DNA from: Phycisphaera sp.
Lineage (GTDB): Bacteria > Planctomycetota > Phycisphaerae > Phycisphaerales > SM1A02
Direction of reading: 5' to 3'
DNA: 64,000 nt
Assembly: GCA_016124975.1 (NCBI GenBank)
Contig: WGMP01000004.1
Span: 62,001 to 126,000 of the forward strand
Made by a program: the position numbers and the translations under genes. The notes beneath the pieces are model-generated. The model saw only the letters and a list, made by a program, of their open reading frames with translations, searched no databases and was not told the origin of the DNA. Shown piece after piece: positions 56,001 to 64,000 of this stretch (positions are counted from its first letter, which is position 1; each line of letters begins with the position of its first letter).

Positions 56001-56971
56001 GCCGCCGCGACGAAGCGCCCGAGGATCGGCGCGATCGAGGCGTGCACGATGGCCGTCTCCGTGCGCGTGAGGAGGCGGGGCGCGCGCGAGATCTCGCTCG
56101 CGGCCAGTGCATCGAAGCCAGCGGCGGAGAGCTCTGCGGCGAGTTCTTGCTCGCGCCTGCTTCCAAGCGCGTGCGCCAGACTGACGACGATGCGCTCGGC
56201 ACCCTGCGCGCGAAGCCGCTCTGCGGCCGCGAGCACGGCCGCACGCGTCGCGCGGAGCGGCCGCGGATGCGCACGGTCGCCGTGGCGCTTCGCGAGGCTC
56301 GGGCTGTAGGCGTAGTCGCGCTCCGCAATCGCGGCCACGAGGCGCGTGAGTGGCTCGCGCCGAGATGGAACCCGCGCGAAGAGCTCGTCGCGCGTCTGGT
56401 CGTGGATCGCGAGAAGTCCGTCGAGCCCATCGGACACGATGAGGCCGACGGGGGCCGTGCGCCGCTCGAGGAGCGCGTTGGTGCCGCGCGTCGTCGAGAG
56501 CCGCAGCTCGACGGGCGGCAGCCGCACACTCCACGCGGTCCCTGTCAGGAGCCTCAGCCCGAGTTGCGGTGCATCGCGCAGGGCGCGTGCGTCGGCGTCC
56601 CACGCGAGGCGCACCGTTTCGCCCGTGCGCGGCGTCCGACGGTCTCCGATCGGCGCGAGCACCAGCCGCGTGCCCGACTGCCGCTCGACGCGCGCCGCGG
56701 CCGCGCCCTCGATGAGGAGAAGCGCGCCATCGAGCAGCCCGTCCGCGGGAACGCATCCTGCGATCGGATCGAGTTCGACCGCGTCGTCCGCCATGGCCTT
56801 GGCGACGCGGATCGCAAGCGAACCATCCGACGGGAGCTTCAGCCGGCGCACGGTTCCGTCGGGCGCGACCGCCATGAAGTCCGTGAAGGTGCCGCCCGTG
56901 TCGAGCGCCACGCGCCAGGGCGCGGGTGCATCGGGCTTCTCGTTGCGAATGGGTGCCTCGCGCTCTGTCAC
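53066..56971 (-). CDS. 5-oxoprolinase/hydantoinase-type fusion (HyuA-HyuB)
   Basis: This 1301-residue cytoplasmic enzyme fuses a hydantoinase A half (about 1-700: [51 protein letters not shown]) to a hydantoinase B half (about 740-1290: [53 protein letters not shown]; C-terminal GGGGYGD). The length and order match ATP-dependent 5-oxoprolinases, which open pyroglutamate to glutamate, and long N-methylhydantoinases. Single-chain form and length favour 5-oxoprolinase, but substrate residues cannot be checked by eye. The start is GTG at 56971, divergent from the TlpA-like gene. Confidence 0.88.
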   Translation of the reverse strand: [1301 protein letters not shown]

Positions 56972-56978
56972 GGTCGGC

Positions 56979-56984
56979 TATTCT
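56979..56984 (+). promoter_or_regulatory. -10 box TATTCT, leaderless type
   Basis: TATTCT ends 7 nt before the ATG at 56992 and lies 8 bp from the divergent oxoprolinase start. Confidence 0.5.
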
Positions 56985-56991
56985 GCCCCAG

Positions 56992-57606
56992 ATGTCCGCG
57001 ACGCGTCGACCCGAGCATGCAGGTGATGTCTCCGCGATGTCGGCGGGACGACGCGCGTTCGCCGTCGCCCTGGCGTCGTTCGCCTGCGCCTGTGGACCGA
57101 CCGGGGGAGGCGCTCCGCCCGCGGACCCTCCGGCGGAGGCGGTCTCCGCAGCCGTTTCGGCCGAGTCGTCGGCTTCCGCCGAGGCGACCGCGCTCGGTCC
57201 CGTGCACGAACTGACCGTCACCGATCTCGATGGCCGCACGGTGAGCCTCGCGCAGTTCGCGGGGCGCCCGATGATCGTCGAGATCTGGGCGACCTGGTGC
57301 GGCCCGTGCAGGCGGAACCGCCAGCTGATCAACGACCTCAAGAAGGAGTTCCCCGAGCGGCTCGTCGTGATCGGGGTCAGCGTCGACAGCAAGGCGTCGC
57401 TTGTGACGAACTTCCTGCGATCGAATCCAGCGAACGAGCACGAGTTCATGGCGACGCCCGAGTTCATGCAGCTCGTCGCCACGCGCTCGACCTCGAACGC
57501 CATCCCGAAGACGATGTATGTGAACGGGCGCGGGCAGATCGTGGATGTCTCGGAGGGCGTCCAGGGCGCGAAGTGGGTTCGCGCCATGGCGAAGAACCTC
57601 AAGTGA
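56992..57606 (+). CDS. TlpA-like thioredoxin-fold lipoprotein
   Basis: This 204-residue exported protein has a signal region ending in FACACG (lipobox-like), an Ala/Ser/Pro-rich linker, and a TlpA/ResA-type domain with HELTVTDLDGRTVSLAQFAGRPMIVEIWATWCGPCRRN. The active CGPC is intact, and AIPKTMYVNGRGQIV carries the cis-Pro. It would reduce disulfides in the periplasm, for example in cytochrome c maturation. The gene overlaps waaA by 4 bp (GTGA). ATG 57037 would shorten the N-terminus, but TATTCT favours 56992. Confidence 0.87.
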   Translation: MSATRRPEHAGDVSAMSAGRRAFAVALASFACACGPTGGGAPPADPPAEAVSAAVSAESSASAEATALGPVHELTVTDLDGRTVSLAQFAGRPMIVEIWATWCGPCRRNRQLINDLKKEFPERLVVIGVSVDSKASLVTNFLRSNPANEHEFMATPEFMQLVATRSTSNAIPKTMYVNGRGQIVDVSEGVQGAKWVRAMAKNLK

Positions 57607-58934
57607 GCGCGCGCCCGAGGACCACGACATCGCCATCGCCATCGCGCGCGCCGCGTCGGTCGGCCGCGACGATCGCGACCGACATCGGGTACCTCGTCGG
57701 TGCGCTGCTCGCGTCGCCGCTGTGGCTGACGCGCATGATCCTCACGGGGAAGATCCGGACCGACTGGCGCGCGCGCTTCGGCTTCGGTGATCCGCTCGCG
57801 AGGTCGCAGCGGCCGCGCGTCCTCATCCATGCGGTGTCGGTGGGAGAGGTGAACGCGATCCGCGGGCTCGTCGAGCGCCTCGCGGCCGATCTGTCCGCGC
57901 CCGAGATCGTGGTGAGCGCAACGACCGATACGGGGTTCGCGCGCGCAAAGGCGCTCTTCGGGGAGCATCACGCGGTGGTGCGCACGCCGCTTGATTTCTC
58001 GGGCGCGGTCACGCGGTGGCTCGATCGCGTCGAGCCCGATCTCCTCGTTCTCGTCGAGCTCGAGCTTTGGCCGAACATGACGCGTCTTGCGTCGGCGCGC
58101 GAGATCCCCGTTGTCGTCGTCAACGGGCGGCTCAGCGACCGAAGCATCGTGCGCTACCGTCGCGTGAAGCCGCTCGTGCACGGTATGTTCGCGCGCGCCA
58201 CTGCCGTGCTTGCGCAGAACGGCGCCTACGCGTCGCGCTTCGCGGAGCTCGGCGCGCGCGAGGTGCTCGTCTCGGGGAACATGAAGTGGGACTCGATCGC
58301 GATCCGCGACGAGGTTCCAGGCGCCGAGCGGCTGCGCGAGGAGTTCGGCATTCCCGCAGGCGCGCCGCTCGTGGTCGCGGGGAGCACCGAGCCGGGCGAG
58401 GAGATCCTGCTGCGCGACGCGCTCCCCGACGGCGTCCGTCTCGTGATCGCGCCGCGCAAGCCGGAGTGGTGGGATGGCGTCGCCGCGAATCTCCCGGGGT
58501 GCGTGCGGCGCTCGCGCAAGGACGCGGCGGAGAGGCGCGATGCAGGCGACACGCGCTTCCATCTCCTCGACACGATCGGCGAGCTCGGGATGGCGTACTC
58601 CTTCGCCGACGTCGTCGTGATGGGCCGGTCGTTCGGGCGGCTCTACGGAAGCGACCCGATCGAGCCCGCGAGCCTCGGAAAGCCCGTCGTGATCGGCCCG
58701 CGCGTCCACGACTTCCGCGATGTCGTGGCGGCGTTCAAGGCGCGCGACGCCATCGTCCAGTGCGAGGCGGGCGAACTGAAGGCCGTGCTCGCGCGGCTGT
58801 TCCTGCAACCCGAGGAGCGCGCCGCGATCGCCGCGCGCGCGCGCGACGCGATCCGCGCGGAGCAGGGCGGCAGCGCGCGGACGGCGGAGGTTCTTCTCTC
58901 GATGCTGCCCGCGTCCCGTGCCTCTGGCGCGTGA
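57603..58934 (+). CDS. waaA: Kdo transferase (3-deoxy-D-manno-octulosonic-acid transferase)
   Basis: This 443-residue GT30 enzyme adds Kdo to lipid A precursors at the inner membrane. After one membrane helix (IGYLVGALLASPLWLTRMIL), it has IHAVSVGEVNAIRGLVERL with the family's catalytic Glu region, VELELWPNM, NGRLSDRS, SGNMKWD, and the C-terminal nucleotide-sugar motif MGRSFG...GSDPIEPASLGKPVVIGP. Its presence implies a Kdo-containing lipopolysaccharide in this planctomycete. The GTG at 57603 overlaps the previous stop. polX follows after 12 bp. Confidence 0.93.
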   Translation: MSARPRTTTSPSPSRAPRRSAATIATDIGYLVGALLASPLWLTRMILTGKIRTDWRARFGFGDPLARSQRPRVLIHAVSVGEVNAIRGLVERLAADLSAPEIVVSATTDTGFARAKALFGEHHAVVRTPLDFSGAVTRWLDRVEPDLLVLVELELWPNMTRLASAREIPVVVVNGRLSDRSIVRYRRVKPLVHGMFARATAVLAQNGAYASRFAELGAREVLVSGNMKWDSIAIRDEVPGAERLREEFGIPAGAPLVVAGSTEPGEEILLRDALPDGVRLVIAPRKPEWWDGVAANLPGCVRRSRKDAAERRDAGDTRFHLLDTIGELGMAYSFADVVVMGRSFGRLYGSDPIEPASLGKPVVIGPRVHDFRDVVAAFKARDAIVQCEAGELKAVLARLFLQPEERAAIAARARDAIRAEQGGSARTAEVLLSMLPASRASGA

Positions 58935-58940
58935 TACCCT
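58935..58940 (+). promoter_or_regulatory. -10 box TACCCT, leaderless type
   Basis: TACCCT ends 6 nt before the polX ATG at 58947. It overlaps the waaA stop codon, so polX may have its own start site. Confidence 0.5.
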
Positions 58941-58946
58941 GCTCCC

Positions 58947-60752
58947 ATGGCAACCAACGCAGAGGTGGCGGCGGCGTTCGAGGAGCTTGCTGTCCTTTCC
59001 GAGATCCTCGGTGCGAATGTCTTCAAGGTGAACGCGTTCCGCAAGGCGGCGCGCGCGGTCGAGGCGCTTTCGGGCGAGGCGACCGCGATGTCGGTCGCGG
59101 AACTCAAGGAGATCGATGGCCTCGGCGCGTCGACCGCTGCGAAGGTGCACGAGTTCGCGGAGAAGAGGTCGATGGCCGAGCTCGAGGAGCTGCGCGCGCA
59201 GGTGCCCGCTGGGCTCAAGGAGGTGCTCGCGATCCAGGGAATCGGCCCGAAGACTGCGCGGGCGCTCTGGCTCGACGCGGGCGTCGTCGATCTCGCGAGC
59301 CTCAAGAAGGCGATCGAGGCGGGCGCCGTCGAGAAGCTTCCGCGGATGGGCGCGAAGACCATCGCGAACATGAAGGAGGCGATCGCGTTCGCGGAGAGTT
59401 CGCGCGGACGCGTGCGCATCGCCGAGGCGCTGCCGCTCGCGGAGCGGCTGGTGGCGGAGCTCGCGCGGCTTCCGTTCGTCGAGCGCGTCGCCTATGCGGG
59501 AAGCCTCCGCCGCGGCAAGGAGACGATCGGCGACATCGACATCCTTGCGTCGTCGACGGATCCTGCGACGCTTATGGAGGCGTTCCGCACGCGCGACGAG
59601 GTGGCCAAGGTGCTCGCGAGCGGAGAGACGAAGACGAGCGTGATGACGACGACGGGCGTGCAGGTCGATCTGCGCGTGGTGCCGCTCGGTCGCTTCGGCG
59701 CGGCGCTCCAGTACTTCACTGGAAGCAAGGAGCACAACGTCGCGCTGCGCGAGCGGGCGGTCGCGCGTGGATTCAGGCTGAACGAGTACGGCCTCTTCAG
59801 GATCGGCGGCAAGGTCGGCAAGGAGGGGCCCGTCGCCGACGACGCGGAGCCCGCGGCCGCGCGTGAGGAGAAGGACATCTACTCGACGCTCGGACTCGAC
59901 TGGATGGAGCCGACCTTGCGCGAGGACCGCGGCGAGATCGCCGCGTTCGAGCACGGCGCGAAGCATGTGGCGGTCGTCACGCTCGGCGACATCAAGGCCG
60001 AGCTCCATTCGCACACGACCGCCTCGGACGGGGCGATGTCGATCGACGAGCTCGTCGAGGCAGCGCTCGCGCGCGGGTTCCACACCATCGCGATCACCGA
60101 CCATTCGAAGAGCCAGTTCCAGGCGAACGGGCTCGACGAGAAGCGCCTGCGCGCGCACATCAAGGCGATCCACGAGGCGCGCGCGCGCCATCCGAAGATC
60201 AGGATCTGGGCGGGCAGCGAGGTCGACATCCTGGCCGACGGTTCGCTCGACTATTCCGACGAAGTGCTCGCCGAGCTCGACTGGGTGGTTGCGAGCCCGC
60301 ACAACGCGCTCAAGCAGGAGCCGCGCGCCGCGACCGAGCGCCTCCTCAAGGCGATCGCGCATCCGCTCGTCCATGTGATCGGGCATCCGACGGGGCGCAT
60401 CGTGAACGGCCGGCCTGGCCTCGAGCCCGCGATGAACGAGATCTTCGCCGCCGCAAGGGAGCATGGCACGGCGCTCGAGATCAACGCGCACCACATGCGG
60501 CTCGATCTCCGCGATGTCCATGTCAAGGGCGCCGTCGACGCTGGCTGCAGGCTCGCGATCGACTGCGATGTCCACGGCCGCGAGGACTTCGACGAACTGC
60601 GCTACGGCATCCTGACCGCGCAGCGCGGATGGCTCCCGAAGGCGCAGTGCCTCAATTGCCTCGACCGTGATGCGCTCGAGGCGTGGCGCGTGGCGCGTCG
60701 CAGCGCGAAGCCGCTTGGCGCCGCGAAGCCGCAGGCCTCGCTATCGTCCTGA
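58947..60752 (+). CDS. polX: DNA polymerase X family protein with PHP domain
   Basis: This 601-residue PolX has an N-terminal helix-hairpin-helix region (VFKVNAFRKAARAVEAL; LKEIDGLGASTAAKVHEFAEK; VLAIQGIGPKTARALW), the polymerase palm YAGSLRRGKETIGDIDILAS with the metal Asp pair, TGVQVDLRVVPLGRFGAALQYFTGSKEHN, and a C-terminal PHP nuclease domain (ELHSHTTASDGAMSIDEL; IAITDHSKS; WVVASPHNALKQ; IIGHPTGR-like IGHPTGRIV). It fills gaps in base-excision repair, with the PHP part giving 3' processing. Lengths and domains are standard for bacterial PolX. Confidence 0.95.
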   Translation: MATNAEVAAAFEELAVLSEILGANVFKVNAFRKAARAVEALSGEATAMSVAELKEIDGLGASTAAKVHEFAEKRSMAELEELRAQVPAGLKEVLAIQGIGPKTARALWLDAGVVDLASLKKAIEAGAVEKLPRMGAKTIANMKEAIAFAESSRGRVRIAEALPLAERLVAELARLPFVERVAYAGSLRRGKETIGDIDILASSTDPATLMEAFRTRDEVAKVLASGETKTSVMTTTGVQVDLRVVPLGRFGAALQYFTGSKEHNVALRERAVARGFRLNEYGLFRIGGKVGKEGPVADDAEPAAAREEKDIYSTLGLDWMEPTLREDRGEIAAFEHGAKHVAVVTLGDIKAELHSHTTASDGAMSIDELVEAALARGFHTIAITDHSKSQFQANGLDEKRLRAHIKAIHEARARHPKIRIWAGSEVDILADGSLDYSDEVLAELDWVVASPHNALKQEPRAATERLLKAIAHPLVHVIGHPTGRIVNGRPGLEPAMNEIFAAAREHGTALEINAHHMRLDLRDVHVKGAVDAGCRLAIDCDVHGREDFDELRYGILTAQRGWLPKAQCLNCLDRDALEAWRVARRSAKPLGAAKPQASLSS

Positions 60753-60756
60753 CCCC

Positions 60757-63700
60757 GTGACGGTTCTCGAGCCACTCCTTCGCCGCCTCGACGAGGTGAT
60801 GCCCGCAGACCGGCGCGAGCTTCGCGCGCGGATCGGCGGGCTCGAGAAGCGCTTCCGCGAGGCGGGCGCCCCAGACGCCCGTGCGCTGGCGGCGGTCGAG
60901 AAGGCGATCGCGCGCAGCGCTGCTGAGCTGGCGCACCGCCGCGGGATCGCGCCCGCGGTCACCTATCCCGCGGAACTGCCTGTGACGGCGTCGCTCGACG
61001 CGCTGCGCGCGGCGATCGCGGGGCATCAGGTCGTCGTGGTCGCGGGCGAGACGGGCTCGGGCAAGAGCACGCAGCTTCCCAAGCTCTGCCTCGAGCTTGG
61101 CCGCGGCGTCCTCGGGCGCATCGCCCACACGCAGCCGAGGCGCATCGCGGCGCGCTCGATCGCGCGGCGCATCGCGGAGGAGCTCGGCGTCAAGCCCGGC
61201 GGCGTGGTCGGCTGCAAGGTCCGCTTCGGAGACGAGACGGGTCGCGACACGCTGATCAAGGTCCTCACCGACGGCATGCTGCTCGCCGAGACGCGCGGCG
61301 ACCCGCGGCTCGACGCCTACGACACGGTGATCGTCGACGAGGCCCACGAACGCAGCCTGAACATCGACTTCCTGCTCGGATACCTCCGCAGGCTCCTGCC
61401 GCGCAGGCCCGATCTCAAGGTGATCCTCACGAGCGCGACGATCGATGTCGCGCGGCTTTCCGCGCACTTCGGAAACGCCCCCGTCGTCGAGATCCCCGGC
61501 CGGACCTACCCGATCGACATCCGCTTCCGACCGCCCGAGGGGCGCGACCTCGACGAGGAGGATCCGCGCATGCTCGACGCGGTCGCGCGCGCGGTCGACG
61601 AGATCGACGCGAGCTTCGCCGAGATGGGCGCGCTGAAGGGCGCATCGCCCGACATCCTCGTCTTCCTTTCGGGCGAGCGCGAGATCCGCGAGGTCGCCGA
61701 GCACCTCGCTGGCCATGTGCGCGCGAAGGAGCGCGGCGCGGTCCGCACCGAGATCCTGCCGCTCTTCGCGCGGCAGCCGCTCGAGGACCAGGAGCGGATC
61801 TTCGCTCCGGGGCCATTGCGGCGCATCGTGCTCGCGACGAACGTCGCGGAGACATCGCTCACAGTCCCGCGCATCCATGCGGTCGTCGACCCGGGGTTCG
61901 CGCGCGTCCTCCGCTACAGCGCGCGCTCGCGCGTGGCGCGTCTTCCCGTCGAGGAGATCTCGCAGGCGAGCGCGCGGCAGCGGGCCGGGCGCGCGGGGCG
62001 CCTCGGGCCAGGCGTCTGCGTGCGGCTCTACTCGGAGGAAAGCTTCGCGCGACGGCCCGAGTTCACGCAGCCCGAGATCCTGCGCACGAACCTCGCGAGC
62101 GTGATCCTGCAGATGGAGGCGCTGAACCTCGGCAAGGCCGAGGACTTCCCGTTCGTCGACCCGCCGGGCGCGCGCATGCTCGCGGACGGACGCGCCACGC
62201 TCGTCGAGCTCGGCGCATCGACGGCGGAAGGGCGGCTCACGAAGGTCGGGCGCGACATGAGCCTGCTTCCGCTCGATCCGCGGCTCTCGCGCATGCTGCT
62301 TGCGTCGATCGAGGGGCGCGCGGTCAACGAGATCCTCGTGGTCGCGGCCGCGCTCGCCGTGCAGGACCCGCGCGTCAGGCCCGAGCCGCAGCGCGACGCG
62401 GCCGATCTTGTGCACGCGCGCTTCGCCGACCCGTCGAGCGACTTCGCGTCGTATCTCCGCATCTGGCGCGCATGGCGCACGGAGACGCGCGACGAGTCGG
62501 GGAAGGAGTTCGGCTCGAGCCAGAAGCGCAAGTGGTGCGAGCGGAACATGCTTTCCTACCAGCGGATGCGCGAGTGGTCCGACGTGGCCGCGCAGCTGCG
62601 CGAGCTCTGCGCCGAGCACTTCTCCGTGAAGGCGGGCGAGCCTTCCGCCGAGATCAACGACGGCGCCTTCCACCGTGCCGTGCTCGCAGGGTTCGCCTCG
62701 CAGGTCGGTGCGCGCAACGAGAAGAAGACCGAGAAGACGGAGTACCGCGGCCCGACGGGCGCCGTGTTCGCGGTCCATCCGTCGAGCGCGCTCGCGCGGC
62801 GGACGCCGAACTGGATCGTCGCCGCCGAGCTCGTAGAGACCACGCGCCGCTATGCGCGGATCTGCGCGCGCATCCAGCCCGACTGGATCGTGCGCGTGGC
62901 GCCGCACCTCTGCAAGCGCAGCCAGTACGAGCCGCACTTCGTCGACGAAACGGGTCAGGTCGCTGCGTGGGAGCGCACGAACTTCGGCGAGCTCGTGCTG
63001 GTTCCGAAGCGGCGCGTTCCGTTTGGCCCCGTCGACCCCGTGGCGGCGCGGCATGTGTTTATCCAGGAGGGGCTCGTCGCGTATCGCGCGCGGACGCAGG
63101 GAGCGTTCCTCGCCGCGAACCGTGCGCTGCGCGAAGCGCTCGAGCGCGAGGAGGCACGCGGACGCCGCAGGGGGCTTCTTCTCGAGGAGGAGGCCGCGTT
63201 CGCCTTCTACGACCGCCGCGTGCCCGCGCATGTCCACTCGACGCCGTCGTTCGAATCGTGGCGCAGGAAGGTCGAGGCGAAGGAGCCACAGCATCTCTTC
63301 ATGCGGGAGTCCGATCTCCTGCGCGACGATGCGGAGCGCGTGCGCGACGCGGACTATCCCGAGTCGATGCGGCTCGACGCGCTGTCGGTTCCGCTCGCCT
63401 ATGCGCACGACCCCGAGGACTCGGGCGACGGGGTGACCGCGCGCATTCCCGTCGAGGCCCTCGGGCTCGTCGCCTCGGAGCCCTTCGAGTGGATGGTGCC
63501 TGGTCTCTATGCGGAGAAGGTGGAGGCGCTGATCCGCACGCTCCCGAAGCACCTGCGCGTGCGGCTTTTCCCGATCGAGGAGGTGGTGCAGGGCGCGGTC
63601 GAGGCGGTTCCGTTCGGAGTGGGGTCGCTGCGACGCGCACTGGCCCAGCACCTGCTTCCGATCGCGCAGACGGAGCTCAAGGCCGAGGACTTCCGCACTG

Positions 63701-64000
63701 AGCTGCTCGCGCCGCATCTCTCGATGCGCTTCGAGGTGCTCGATGCGGACGGGTCGGTGCTCGGTGCAGGCCGCGATCTCGGCGCGCTGCAGGCGCGATT
63801 CGGCGCGCTCTCGCGCGATCGGCTGCGCGCGTCGATCGACCGCGCCACCGATCCCGTCGCGCGGCTCGAGAAGGACGAGGTCGAGGCGATGCCCGACGAG
63901 GCGGTTCCCGCCGAGATCACCTATCTCCGCGCGGGAATCTCGATCGTCGGGCACCCCGCGTTGGTCCGCGAGGGCGAGAAGGTGGCGCTGCGCGTCCTCG
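60757..64000 (+). CDS. hrpA: ATP-dependent RNA helicase HrpA (3' end outside window)
   Basis: This partial DEAH-box helicase is open to the right edge (1081 codons seen; full HrpA is about 1300). Helicase motifs: GETGSGKST (I), TQPRRIAARS (Ia), VDEAHERSLN (II, DEAH), TSATID (III), LVFLSGERE (IV), TNVAETSLTVP (V) and QRAGRAGRLG (VI). The ratchet and OB-type regions follow, then a DUF3418-like C-terminal part. The start is GTG at 60757, 4 bp after the polX stop, without a clear ribosome site. In bacteria HrpA acts on ribosomes and mRNA. Confidence 0.95.
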   Translation, partial: MTVLEPLLRRLDEVMPADRRELRARIGGLEKRFREAGAPDARALAAVEKAIARSAAELAHRRGIAPAVTYPAELPVTASLDALRAAIAGHQVVVVAGETGSGKSTQLPKLCLELGRGVLGRIAHTQPRRIAARSIARRIAEELGVKPGGVVGCKVRFGDETGRDTLIKVLTDGMLLAETRGDPRLDAYDTVIVDEAHERSLNIDFLLGYLRRLLPRRPDLKVILTSATIDVARLSAHFGNAPVVEIPGRTYPIDIRFRPPEGRDLDEEDPRMLDAVARAVDEIDASFAEMGALKGASPDILVFLSGEREIREVAEHLAGHVRAKERGAVRTEILPLFARQPLEDQERIFAPGPLRRIVLATNVAETSLTVPRIHAVVDPGFARVLRYSARSRVARLPVEEISQASARQRAGRAGRLGPGVCVRLYSEESFARRPEFTQPEILRTNLASVILQMEALNLGKAEDFPFVDPPGARMLADGRATLVELGASTAEGRLTKVGRDMSLLPLDPRLSRMLLASIEGRAVNEILVVAAALAVQDPRVRPEPQRDAADLVHARFADPSSDFASYLRIWRAWRTETRDESGKEFGSSQKRKWCERNMLSYQRMREWSDVAAQLRELCAEHFSVKAGEPSAEINDGAFHRAVLAGFASQVGARNEKKTEKTEYRGPTGAVFAVHPSSALARRTPNWIVAAELVETTRRYARICARIQPDWIVRVAPHLCKRSQYEPHFVDETGQVAAWERTNFGELVLVPKRRVPFGPVDPVAARHVFIQEGLVAYRARTQGAFLAANRALREALEREEARGRRRGLLLEEEAAFAFYDRRVPAHVHSTPSFESWRRKVEAKEPQHLFMRESDLLRDDAERVRDADYPESMRLDALSVPLAYAHDPEDSGDGVTARIPVEALGLVASEPFEWMVPGLYAEKVEALIRTLPKHLRVRLFPIEEVVQGAVEAVPFGVGSLRRALAQHLLPIAQTELKAEDFRTELLAPHLSMRFEVLDADGSVLGAGRDLGALQARFGALSRDRLRASIDRATDPVARLEKDEVEAMPDEAVPAEITYLRAGISIVGHPALVREGEKVALRVL

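Noticed and set aside
55386-60575. A minus-strand open frame of about 1700 codons opposite tlpA-like, waaA and polX
   Set aside because: It spans three well-supported genes on the other strand and has no recognisable domain apart from out-of-frame echoes of the oxoprolinase. It is a GC artefact.
60652-63954. A 1100-codon minus-strand frame opposite hrpA
   Set aside because: The plus strand encodes all helicase motifs of HrpA. The antisense product is Arg/Glu/His-rich without domains.

Overview
The window looks like chromosomal DNA of a high-GC planctomycete, most likely of the Phycisphaerales. Three things point that way: short PEP-CTERM-like tails (PAPGALALL followed by RRRR), secreted proteins with paired dockerin-type calcium loops (DxNxDGxVxxxD), and a planctomycete-style Ig-like/dockerin relic. 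This placement rests on motif recognition, not on a search. No insertion sequence, prophage or CRISPR array is visible. One tRNA (CAU anticodon) is present. The last gene (hrpA) runs off the right edge.

Layout. 0.1-4.7 kb: an unusually large secA (1390 aa) with a dockerin-like insert and an expanded scaffold, then a small membrane-anchored protein. 4.8-8.6 kb: an RbsA/RbsC/RbsB-type sugar ABC importer. 9-13.7 kb: secreted or lipid-anchored proteins (sulfatase-modifying-factor-like/dockerin, HAF-repeat/dockerin, tandem META) plus a flavin-oxidoreductase-like protein. 13.8-23 kb: katG, a two-domain esterase, pyrE, small membrane and lipoproteins, a PEP-CTERM protein and an orphan GAF histidine kinase. 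23.1-33.9 kb: a sulfide-oxidation and respiration block. 33.9-40 kb: membrane proteins, a desaturase, a thioredoxin-like lipoprotein, a second PEP-CTERM protein, a decayed Ig/dockerin pseudogene and the tRNA. 40.1-49.1 kb: a Fic protein, a YhiN-type flavoprotein, a tandem pair of M14 carboxypeptidases (one lacking its catalytic residues) and an ABC system resembling the Zrg zinc transporter. 49.3-64 kb: small proteins, a YmdB-like phosphodiesterase, 5-oxoprolinase, a TlpA-like lipoprotein, waaA, polX and hrpA.

The most notable unit is 23.1-33.9 kb. A type II sulfide:quinone oxidoreductase (coupled to a methyltransferase) is divergent from a persulfide dioxygenase-rhodanese fusion, a TauE/SafE exporter, a membrane rhodanese, an AhpD-like protein and a lipoprotein combining a DUF442-like phosphatase fold with a heme domain. 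Next comes an ECF sigma factor with a C-terminal Cys/His domain, then a cytochrome bd-type oxidase whose CydA-like subunit carries a cytochrome c. The same bipartite element, CGATTGGGAACC-N13-ACGGCTCCAA, lies upstream of the persulfide-dioxygenase operon (25046-25080) and of the oxidase operon (31260-31294). Its shape is that of an ECF promoter. I infer that the sigma factor co-regulates sulfide oxidation with an alternative oxidase.

A second window-wide pattern concerns translation starts. At least fifteen genes have a TAnnnT box ending 6-9 nt before the start codon and no Shine-Dalgarno, the signature of leaderless transcripts. About as many others have a clear GGAG-type site. I used this to choose several starts, including GTG and TTG ones.
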